Under the pieces are notes generated by a model that did no database searches, had not been told where the DNA came from, and worked only from the letters and a program-made list of their open reading frames with translations. DNA of 22,580 nt. Origin: a virus. A program made the position numbers and the translations under genes. The stretch is taken from IMG/VR virus record IMGVR_UViG_3300013118_000318, positions 1-22,580 of that record. The stretch is one strand, 5' to 3'. Below are positions 13,823-19,685 of this stretch, piece after piece. The first letter of the stretch is position 1. The number at the start of each line of letters is the position of its first letter.

Positions 13823-14586
13823 AGATAATCATCTGCGATCCCGTATTTGATCGCTTCCTCTGCAGATAAATAGGCATCAACGTTGTTTAAAAGTAACTTT
13901 TTAATCTTGTTCCTGGTTAGTTTCGTACATGAACAGAGGTAATCAAAATACATGTTTTGTAACTCTTTGGTTTCCTTCATCTCATTCTCAATATTGGGAA
14001 ACGAACCGTGATGTCCACTAATGACACTATGAAGCATCACTCTGCAGTTCTTGCCGATCTTTCTTCGCCCCTTTGTACCGCTGGCAAGGATCAATACCCC
14101 TGCTGACATTACTTTACCGATACCAATCGTTTCGATGTCACAATCTTGCTTGATTGTACTCATAATATCAATGATAGAAAACATATCAGATACAATACCT
14201 CCATGAGTGGAGATGTACAACTTGAAAGGCTTCTTCACCTCAACCATACTACCATCTTCAATCTCCACAACCGATGTCTTGGTGTGATCAAAGTAAAGCA
14301 TTGCCTGGACAACCTCGGCCGCCATTCGTTCTGAGATGTCCCCATAACAATTGATTGCTCGTATATCGTCCTTATCGTCCTTACCTGCAATGTTATTGAC
14401 GATGTATATCGGTTGCTTTCCAGAATCAATGATTTCATCGGCAAAATCATTTGCCAATTCTTCAAGGGTCTCTTCTTTCTTCTTTTTCTTCTTTTTGGAA
14501 GATTTTCTCGGCACTACGAATTCTCCAAAACTATTGTTTATCAATCCCTCTGGTGCTTCGACCTTCTTAGATAACTTTCTTGGCAT
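13819..14586 (-). CDS. ClpP-like (S14) serine protease with basic N-terminal extension
   Basis: 255 residues from ATG 14586, preceded by a GGAGAGAG site; the open frame reaches 14625 but lacks a better start there. Residues 1-60 are an added arm with a seven-lysine run (31-37). The protease domain holds KLYISTHGGIVSDMFSIIDI (122-141), IGIGKVMSAGVLILASGTKG (154-173, nucleophile Ser161), CRVMLHSV (181-188, His186) and YLSAEEAIKYGIADDYL (239-255). The third catalytic residue expected before YLSA is not an obvious Asp (LLLNNVDAY). It should cleave proteins in a ring, either with host Clp ATPases or, as in many phages, as a head-maturation protease. No capsid gene is near, so the role is open. Confidence 0.85.
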   Translation of the reverse strand: MPRKLSKKVEAPEGLINNSFGEFVVPRKSSKKKKKKKEETLEELANDFADEIIDSGKQPIYIVNNIAGKDDKDDIRAINCYGDISERMAAEVVQAMLYFDHTKTSVVEIEDGSMVEVKKPFKLYISTHGGIVSDMFSIIDIMSTIKQDCDIETIGIGKVMSAGVLILASGTKGRRKIGKNCRVMLHSVISGHHGSFPNIENEMKETKELQNMYFDYLCSCTKLTRNKIKKLLLNNVDAYLSAEEAIKYGIADDYL

Positions 14587-14860
14587 TGTAAACTCTCTCC
14601 TTGTTTGTTGGCGTTTTTTCGACAATTCTGAACGGGAAAGTTCTTAAGAACGACTTCCACTTATTATCATTCTGAAACTCTCTTTGCAAAATAAGGATCG
14701 ATTCCTTTCGCTTTGGACTAAATCCCGTAGAACATTCATTCCACTCACCCAACTCCCTTAACAAAGTCTTGACCTTTCGACCATCCTTATATCTTAATTG
14801 TATTCTACATACGACGGTCTTGTCGTCGTTCCTAACTTCTCTCCAAGCAACGATATCCAT
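14567..14860 (-). CDS. Unknown small basic protein
   Basis: 97 residues from ATG 14860, five bases after AGGAG; a GTG two codons earlier lies too near that site. MDIVAWREVRND, VVCRIQLRYKDGRKVKTLL and ILILQREFQNDNKWKSFLRT suggest a small alpha-beta protein, with a basic end (TPTNKERVYNAKKVI). No family recognised. It overlaps the ClpP-like start by 20 bases and so probably helps couple its translation. Confidence 0.65.
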   Translation of the reverse strand: MDIVAWREVRNDDKTVVCRIQLRYKDGRKVKTLLRELGEWNECSTGFSPKRKESILILQREFQNDNKWKSFLRTFPFRIVEKTPTNKERVYNAKKVI

Positions 14861-14868
14861 GCTCACTC

Positions 14869-15219
14869 CTACTGTTTAAAATCTTTAAAATCTGTTTCCT
14901 GAAAGTACTTTATATAACTCTTTGGTGCACCTCTCAATATAATCGCTGTGCATACAAGATCCCACTTCCGTACGACCTCTTCTTCATTCGCACAAAGTTT
15001 TGAGATCTCTTCTTTTGAAAGTCCCGATTCTTCAAGATGTCCTTTCTTCATCTCGAATGCAATCCTAAGTTGTTCTTTGAAATCTTGTGAAATCAACAGG
15101 AACTGTGCCATGATCTTCACAATCATGTCTCGCTGTTCCTTTGCGTGCATAAACCTGGAGAGTGCTCTTGTGAGCACTGCTCCAGTTACGAACCAAAATA
15201 ATGAATAGGTTATTTCCAT
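14869..15219 (-). CDS. Single-pass membrane protein with cytoplasmic helical domain
   Basis: 116 residues. The N-terminal helix (ITYSLFWFVTGAVLTRAL, 3-20) is followed by basic residues and then helices (KEQRDMIVKIMAQFLLISQD, KEQLRIAFEMKKGHLEESGL), ending KYFQETDFKDFKQ. The positive residues after the helix place the bulk in the cytoplasm. Function not recognised. The promoter at 15226-15254 ends only six bases before the ATG, so the message may have no leader. No ribosome site is present. Confidence 0.68.
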   Translation of the reverse strand: MEITYSLFWFVTGAVLTRALSRFMHAKEQRDMIVKIMAQFLLISQDFKEQLRIAFEMKKGHLEESGLSKEEISKLCANEEEVVRKWDLVCTAIILRGAPKSYIKYFQETDFKDFKQ

Positions 15220-15225
15220 GGTCTT

Positions 15226-15254
15226 ATAGTACCAAGTCCTTATGGTGGGGTCAA
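15226..15254 (-). promoter_or_regulatory. Sigma70-type promoter giving a likely leaderless message
   Basis: TTGACC (15254-15249), a 17-base spacer and TACTAT (15231-15226) on the minus strand. Transcription starting about seven bases past the -10 box would begin at or next to the A of ATG 15219. A second, overlapping TTGACT just upstream does not give a good -10 at 17 bases. Confidence 0.7.
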
Positions 15255-15267
15255 GTCAAAAATCAGA

Positions 15268-15867
15268 TTACTTGCTTTTTTTAACAAGTGATTCAGAGAT
15301 TCGCTTTGCAACTCTGCTTGCGATGCGCTCTGCGATCTCTTCGAGTTCTTCCTGATCTACTTCCTGAAGTGGTGCCTCTTCGTCGTCGAGTGGTTCCTCT
15401 TCAGCTGCTGGTTCATCAAGAGCAGGCTCTTCTTCATCGCCCAATCCCTCTTCAGCGCCACCTACTGCAGACAAAATCTGGTCGAGAATATCGCGAGCAG
15501 TCTGTAAAGAAGCAACATCACCTTCTGGGATATCAACCTCAACATCCTGTCCTTCTTCTGGACCTTCTTCAGCACCTAAATCGTCTTCGAGTCCTGGATC
15601 TTCTGGTGCTGGTTCTTCAGCAGCCATATCATCCTCAGCTGCATAGTCTAGTCCACCCTCTTCAACGGTCTCTTCCTCTAGTTCTTCCGTTGCCTCTTCG
15701 ATCTCTTCTTCAACGGTCTCTTCCTCTAGTTCTTCCGTTGCCTCTTCGATCTCTTCTTCCTCACCAAAGACAAATGCCTTTTCGTGAATTGGTTTAAGTC
15801 CTGCTAGTTTCCAGAACCTCTTGGTTGTTGCCTCGTTTAAGAGTGCTTTCTTGTTTTCATTTGACAT
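15268..15867 (-). CDS. Highly acidic repeat protein, possible virion-core or scaffold protein
   Basis: 199 residues, mostly Glu, Asp, Ala and Pro. The first ~30 residues are ordinary (NEATTKRFWKLAGLKP, 12-27). Next come two exact copies of a 16-residue unit (IEEATEELEEETVEEE), then a long acidic low-complexity region, a short helix (TARDILDQILSAVGG) and a basic C-terminal helix (EIAERIASRVAKRISESLVK). Long acidic chains with short folded ends occur in phage internal or scaffolding proteins and in DNA mimics. I infer one of these; no family is certain. Strong AAGGAG ribosome site; the 71 bases upstream hold no clear sigma70 promoter. Confidence 0.75.
   Translation of the reverse strand: MSNENKKALLNEATTKRFWKLAGLKPIHEKAFVFGEEEEIEEATEELEEETVEEEIEEATEELEEETVEEGGLDYAAEDDMAAEEPAPEDPGLEDDLGAEEGPEEGQDVEVDIPEGDVASLQTARDILDQILSAVGGAEEGLGDEEEPALDEPAAEEEPLDDEEAPLQEVDQEELEEIAERIASRVAKRISESLVKKSK
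15661..15756. repeat. Two exact 48-bp direct repeats inside the acidic protein gene
   Basis: Copies at 15661-15708 and 15709-15756 are identical base for base, including third codon positions, and the match runs three bases into the next copy. Each encodes 16 residues in frame. Identity at silent sites suggests a recent duplication, by slippage or recombination. Confidence 0.95.
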
Positions 15868-15938
15868 GTCATTCTCCTTATGAAAATAGTGTTTTTTGTT
15901 AACATTAATAAATAGAGTCGAAACTTACAAAAAGGAGA

Positions 15939-16229
15939 TTAAAATTCATCCTTCAAATCCTCCAGTAAATCCTGCGTCTCTTTCTTGTTAGATAGTTTCC
16001 TTAGTGCATTAATTTCTATCTGCCTCACCTTTAAATAGTTTATCTGCAGTCGTTCTGCACACTCATGCAGAGTCAAACCCTTGTCGGATCCGTCCTTGCC
16101 CTTTTCTTCTATCGAAATCAAACAACAGTTGTTCTCCTGTTCGTAGTCTATCCATTGTCTGCAGTCGGTGTTGGGGCATCCAATCTCCGATAGCTTGCAT
16201 TTCTTGGCGCATTCTGGTAAACAACTCAT
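15939..16229 (-). CDS. Cys-rich protein with sigma70 region-4-like helix-turn-helix
   Basis: 96 residues. The N-terminus has cysteines at 3, 7, 11, 18, 23, 35 and 36 (CLPECAKKC, CPNTDCRQWIDYE, NNCCL), a likely zinc or iron-sulfur site. Residues 51-79 (LTLHECAERLQINYLKVRQI, then EINALRKLS) match the promoter -35 binding helix-turn-helix of sigma70 region 4, including the V-R-Q-I-E and A-L-R-K-L ends. There is no region 2, so it is not a full sigma factor; it may replace or block region 4 and redirect host RNA polymerase, or bind DNA alone. I recall the same Cys-plus-region-4 layout in other marine phage genomes. ATGA overlap with the upstream gene. Confidence 0.82.
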   Translation of the reverse strand: MSCLPECAKKCKLSEIGCPNTDCRQWIDYEQENNCCLISIEEKGKDGSDKGLTLHECAERLQINYLKVRQIEINALRKLSNKKETQDLLEDLKDEF

Positions 16230-16591
16230 TCGGCGTCATCTTCTCCTCTTTCAATCAAATCAAAGACAAAGTCAATATCCTGATCGGTGATTCCCAGATC
16301 TCGCAGGGTTTGATTGCCTTGTTCAATGTCTTTGTTTTGTCTCTCAATTTTCTTTTTTCCAATTTTGTTCTTCTCCTGTTTTACTTTTGTAATGTACATC
16401 AAAATGTTTGGATCATTGTTGATGTACCCTGTAACCATAGACTTAAAGAAGTCGACCTGACTTATGCCATCCCTCCTTAACTTAAGTCTCAACTCCGCAT
16501 GCCTCTTGTCTGTGTCTGCGAAAGTTATCTTTTTTTCTTCCTGTCCGTACCTATAATAACCCACGATATAACCCACACGCTCTCCTGACAT
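16226..16591 (-). CDS. Conserved-looking basic helical protein, unknown function
   Basis: 121 residues from ATG 16591; a GTG five codons in (16576) has a better AGGAG site and may be the true start. KRHAELRLKLRRDGISQVDF (29-48) and FKSMVTGYINNDPNILMYIT (49-68) look like a helical DNA- or protein-binding unit. A lysine-rich coil (KVKQEKNKIGKKKIERQNKD) and LRDLGITDQDIDFVFDLIER near the end follow. No catalytic motif. It sits just before the region-4-like gene, so a regulatory link is possible. Confidence 0.68.
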   Translation of the reverse strand: MSGERVGYIVGYYRYGQEEKKITFADTDKRHAELRLKLRRDGISQVDFFKSMVTGYINNDPNILMYITKVKQEKNKIGKKKIERQNKDIEQGNQTLRDLGITDQDIDFVFDLIERGEDDAE

Positions 16592-16808
16592 GCTCCTGGT
16601 CAGGGTTTTGACAGATTGTTTCGCTTATCGCAAAGCACATAGCCGTTCCCGTATAGTCCCTCAAAGTACAATTCGCGTTGCACTCCGATAGATGCCATAC
16701 GGAAGACGGGTTGTAACAAACCTGTATACCGAGAGATCTAGTAACTGGTTCCTCTACTGTGGAATTGTCACCACAACCAAGTACCACTATCAACAACAAA
16801 TATCTCAA
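16551..16808 (-). CDS. Cys-rich small lipoprotein, TTG start
   Basis: 85 residues from TTG 16808, eight bases after AGAGG; the TTG overlaps the upstream stop (TTGA). MRYLLLIVVLGC is a short lipoprotein signal (lipobox VLGC, Cys12). The mature chain has Cys at 31, 43, 47, 58, 66 and 79 (IQVCYNPSS, LSECNANCTL, AMCFAISETICQN), again six, fitting three disulfides in the periplasm. Same architecture as the lipoprotein at 3634-3861 but with little sequence likeness. Function unknown. Confidence 0.7.
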   Translation of the reverse strand: MRYLLLIVVLGCGDNSTVEEPVTRSLGIQVCYNPSSVWHLSECNANCTLRDYTGTAMCFAISETICQNPDQEHVRRACGLYRGLL

Positions 16809-16948
16809 TCGAAATACCTCTCCCTAATGTATCGAATAAAGTCTTGCAAACAAAAGAGCGTAGCAACTATTGCCGCGAAGATCAGCGAAGTACCTATTGC
16901 GGTAGCTACCAGATCCCAATTATGTTCGATCGTACAAACTTCGTCCAC
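16805..16948 (-). CDS. 47-residue membrane microprotein, GTG start
   Basis: The GTG at 16948 lies seven bases after a perfect AGGAGG located in the end of the IMP dehydrogenase gene. The product starts MDEVCTIEHNWD, forms one helix (LVATAIGTSLIFAAIVATLF, 13-32) and ends in a basic amphipathic segment (LQDFIRYIRERYFD). Its stop overlaps the TTG of the lipoprotein gene. The strong ribosome site and coupling make it a good gene. Length and context match the microprotein at 3858-4001. Function unknown. Confidence 0.75.
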   Translation of the reverse strand: MDEVCTIEHNWDLVATAIGTSLIFAAIVATLFCLQDFIRYIRERYFD

Positions 16949-16949
16949 A

Positions 16950-17945
16950 CTAGTTCCTCCTAAGTATATGTGTACTGCTCTCTATCTGAGAAGCATTCGA
17001 CTGAATAATAAACTCTGCCTTGGCCTGAAGTTGGGTTATGTTCCTTGCTCCAGAGTACGAAAGACCTGATCTTACATTCTGCGTTAAACTTTCAACTATC
17101 CCCACAACCGACCCCTTATATGGAATCGTAGTGGAAATACCCTCAAGAGACCTGGCAGATCCGCGCCAATCCTGCTGTGCTTCCACTGATGCCATTCCCC
17201 TATAGACCTTATATTTACTACCATCAGTACTCTGAAAGGTCTCTCCAGGACTTTCGTCTGTGCCAGCTAACATTGACCCCAGCATCACAAAGTCTGCTCC
17301 TGCAGCAAGAGCCTTGACTATATCGCCTGCAGTCTTTATGCCGCCGTCAGCAATAATCACTGCGCCGTCCTCATAACTACAAGTCAACACCGATTCAAAA
17401 GTTGGGACACCATGACCAGTCTGGACCCTGGTTGAGCAGATTGATCCACCACCAATTCCAATCCTTACTGCATCTGCGCCCCACTCCGAGAGGGCAACGT
17501 ATGCCTTCGGTGTGGCGACGTTACCAGCGATGACATTAACTTCCTCACCATACTTATCTTTAATTGTTTTCAGGGCCCTCTCAACCAAAACGTGATGTCC
17601 GTGGGCGACGTCTAAACAGAAAGTCGAAACACCCACATCATTAAGAGACTTGACCCTATCCATGAAATCACCAGAAACACCAATGGCGGCGGCCGCGTTA
17701 GAAGGGGTCATCTGAATTTGCTCTTCTTTAGTGCAATATCTGTGTGTTATTGCAAGGGCGCCCAACTCTCCAAAGGTGCTTGCCATTCGCAACCCAGTTA
17801 CCGTATCCATCGGACTTGATATGATTGGCAAGTAATACGTCCTATTCCCCAGCTGGCGGGTGAGGTCAATTTCCGATCTCGACTCCACGTCGCTAAATTG
17901 AGGCACTAATAAAACGTCATCAAAACTATGTGTTTGTCTTTTCAT
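16950..17945 (-). CDS. IMP dehydrogenase without CBS domains (guaB-like)
   Basis: 331 residues of TIM barrel. [12 protein letters not shown] (8-19), [10 protein letters not shown] (42-51), LDVAHGHH (111-118), GNVATP (141-146), [19 protein letters not shown] (161-179, catalytic Cys170), [20 protein letters not shown] and [12 protein letters not shown] with YRGMAS are the family motifs. The [12 protein letters not shown] and AEFI ends resemble IMP dehydrogenase more than GMP reductase, but both share this fold. The enzyme oxidises IMP to XMP for GTP and dGTP. The usual ~120-residue CBS pair is missing, so nucleotide control through it is lost, and the flap region is short. In the active loop G-P-G is G-G-G. 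Its neighbour is dUTPase, fitting nucleotide supply. Confidence 0.9.
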   Translation of the reverse strand: MKRQTHSFDDVLLVPQFSDVESRSEIDLTRQLGNRTYYLPIISSPMDTVTGLRMASTFGELGALAITHRYCTKEEQIQMTPSNAAAAIGVSGDFMDRVKSLNDVGVSTFCLDVAHGHHVLVERALKTIKDKYGEEVNVIAGNVATPKAYVALSEWGADAVRIGIGGGSICSTRVQTGHGVPTFESVLTCSYEDGAVIIADGGIKTAGDIVKALAAGADFVMLGSMLAGTDESPGETFQSTDGSKYKVYRGMASVEAQQDWRGSARSLEGISTTIPYKGSVVGIVESLTQNVRSGLSYSGARNITQLQAKAEFIIQSNASQIESSTHILRRN

Positions 17946-18198
17946 TTAATTCTTTTCCTATCTCATCAAGGAGATTCGTTGCCTTGGACCAGCAATCTGG
18001 ACAATAAAGGTTTACTCGACCCTCTTTCTCCCTGACCACAACATTCCACGTTCTTACTTGTTCTTTATTTATCCTATCATAGGGAGCGAGACAAGTCAAG
18101 CAATGATCTGGTAATTTGTCAAATAATCCAACTTTCACTTGCATATCTTTTTCTGCTTGCTTCTTTCTCGCTCTCTTTAGTTTTCTTGTAGCACTCAT
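17926..18198 (-). CDS. Small zinc-ribbon-like protein
   Basis: 90 residues. Cys33-x2-Cys36 (CLTC) and Cys66-x2-Cys69 (CPDC) make a four-cysteine zinc site around a strand pair (TWNVVVREKEGRVNLYC). A basic N-terminal helix (RKLKRARKKQAEKD, 5-18) could hold nucleic acid. Function not recognised. It overlaps dUTPase by ATGA and the IMP dehydrogenase start by 20 bases. Confidence 0.72.
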   Translation of the reverse strand: MSATRKLKRARKKQAEKDMQVKVGLFDKLPDHCLTCLAPYDRINKEQVRTWNVVVREKEGRVNLYCPDCWSKATNLLDEIGKELNEKTNT

Positions 18199-18647
18199 AC
18201 GCCCGTAGACCCGAAACCGCCACCACCTCTTGATGTCTTACTTCCATAGACACTATCCTCCTCGATCTCCCATAGTTCTGGTTTTTCAATTCTCACAAAA
18301 ACTCCCTGGGCGATTTTTTGACCAGGTTCGATATATTGAATGTCCTTACCTATGTTCTGGAGGTTTACGAAGATCTCTCCATCATACCCTTCGTCCACGA
18401 CGCAAGCACCCGTGATCAACTGTGTCTTTGTAGCGATGCCCGACTTGTTCATGATCTGAAGCATACACCCTGGTGGTACCTCCACCTTCACGCCAGTCTC
18501 CAACAGACAACTCTTACCTGGTTTCAATCGTTGTATTGCATTGTCCATTGGACAGAAGAAGAAGTCCATTCCTGCGTCAGTCTTGTGTGCGCGCACTGGA
18601 ACCTGTGCCGTTGGTCTTGTCTTGTAAACTCTAACAAATTCTTTCAT
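18195..18647 (-). CDS. dut: dUTP diphosphatase, trimeric type
   Basis: 150 residues with all five motifs: KTDAGMDF (22-29), NKSG (67-70), VDEGYDGEIFVNLQN (84-98), PGQKIAQ (108-114) and SRGGGGFGSTG (139-149, the C-terminal arm that closes over substrate). It hydrolyses dUTP to dUMP, keeping uracil out of phage DNA and feeding dTMP synthesis. Motif 2 has Lys where most members have Arg before Ser-Gly. The length is normal. ATGA overlaps on both sides place it in an operon with the HAD and zinc-ribbon genes. Confidence 0.96.
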   Translation of the reverse strand: MKEFVRVYKTRPTAQVPVRAHKTDAGMDFFFCPMDNAIQRLKPGKSCLLETGVKVEVPPGCMLQIMNKSGIATKTQLITGACVVDEGYDGEIFVNLQNIGKDIQYIEPGQKIAQGVFVRIEKPELWEIEEDSVYGSKTSRGGGGFGSTGV

Positions 18648-19027
18648 CTCAAAATCTCCTCAGATGGTCCTACCACCACTCTCTTCAACCCCTCATCCCT
18701 TCTGATGCTGAACGCTATGGATCTAGCATAACGAGGTTTACTGGGGTCCATATCATTTATCAAATATCTTGCGCCGCGTTCAATGCCCATGATCAACTTA
18801 TCCCACGGGACATCATTCAACAACAACTCCTTTACTGTATGGTTTCTGTATTCTTCAGGTCTTGCAGTAGTGAAGATAATCATGCACCCTTCCCTCTTCC
18901 AAGTCTTTAATTTTTCCAACGCGCCAGGTGTAAGTTCTGGTTTTGTCGTCTTCAGTTCTTCAAACTTACGATATTTAAAGATGGTGCCATCAATATCACA
19001 AAATATAGTTCTCTTCTTTTCTGTCAT
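18644..19027 (-). CDS. HAD-superfamily phosphatase
   Basis: 127 residues. FCDIDGTIF (9-17) gives nucleophile Asp11 and Asp13. FTTARPEEYR (52-61) gives motif II, and LINDMDP (89-95) the metal-binding Asp. It is a small cap-less HAD enzyme acting on a phosphorylated small molecule; the substrate cannot be read. Position next to dUTPase hints at nucleotides, for instance a 5'-nucleotidase, but sugar phosphates are as possible. Coupled by ATGA to both neighbours. Confidence 0.88.
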   Translation of the reverse strand: MTEKKRTIFCDIDGTIFKYRKFEELKTTKPELTPGALEKLKTWKREGCMIIFTTARPEEYRNHTVKELLLNDVPWDKLIMGIERGARYLINDMDPSKPRYARSIAFSIRRDEGLKRVVVGPSEEILR

Positions 19028-19674
19028 GCTTCGCAGGTGCCTCCACTCAAGTCCCTCTCCTCTAAGAGTGTATAAGTAAATTTGTTTCCATACTTATCAG
19101 ATGCGTCCTCGCATGTCTCCATAAACTCTGCAAAGTCCACACTACTTTGGAACACTTGACAACCTGCTGATACACCGCCAGTGTTAACTCGTGCATCCGA
19201 ACCACGGTGCTTATGAATGTTAATACCGTACCAACCCTCGTCTTCTGGTCCGTGATAGTCTGGAGTTGTATCTCTGTTGTTGTCTCTCCATACGCTCACC
19301 TTACCGCCTCTTTGACATAGTGCGGTATGCCCCTTTTGACTATTACCATGCCAGTCGATCTTGTAAGTGCTCCTGTATTGCCCAGGAACCAAAATTGCAG
19401 TACCCTTGTGCGCTACTGCCTTTAATGGCCATCTCAAAATAGAAGTACCTGGTTCGGTAGTTACTGGGTATACATCCGCCACCCACTCTCCGTCCACTTT
19501 ATAGATAACGTTAATTGAGTCATCAAACTTTGATGCGTCACCAGAGTCGTTACGAACTCCAATGATGTTCAAGTTGAGGTCTCCGTTCTCAAAAAATGCA
19601 TAACCTTTACTGGTTAATGCCTGTTTGTATTGGTCTGCCATCATCTTGGCAGCGAATCCTGTTAATTTAGCCAT
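19024..19674 (-). CDS. YkuD / L,D-transpeptidase-like protein
   Basis: 216 residues with no signal peptide. GWYGINIHKHRG (147-158) and TGGVSAGCQVF (165-175) provide His154 or His156 and Cys172, the pair of the YkuD cysteine fold (H...S-x-G-C). The fold links or cleaves peptidoglycan stem peptides. Similar cytoplasmic copies in phages are thought to be lysis or cell-wall enzymes, needing a holin or tail to reach the wall. The N-terminal part has a strand-rich region with AILVPGQYRSTYKIDWHG. Strong TAGGAGG ribosome site; overlap ATGA with the HAD gene. Confidence 0.78.
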   Translation of the reverse strand: MAKLTGFAAKMMADQYKQALTSKGYAFFENGDLNLNIIGVRNDSGDASKFDDSINVIYKVDGEWVADVYPVTTEPGTSILRWPLKAVAHKGTAILVPGQYRSTYKIDWHGNSQKGHTALCQRGGKVSVWRDNNRDTTPDYHGPEDEGWYGINIHKHRGSDARVNTGGVSAGCQVFQSSVDFAEFMETCEDASDKYGNKFTYTLLEERDLSGGTCEA

Positions 19675-19685
19675 TGTGTTTCCTC

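Noticed and set aside
15288-15797. 169-codon Leu/Arg-rich open frame on the plus strand
   Set aside because: It is the reverse of the acidic repeat gene; GAA/GAG codons read backwards give Leu and Arg-rich protein.
15907-15914. AATAAATA, one base from the T4 late-promoter TATAAATA
   Set aside because: It is on the plus strand, where there are no genes, and it is a common AT-rich octamer.
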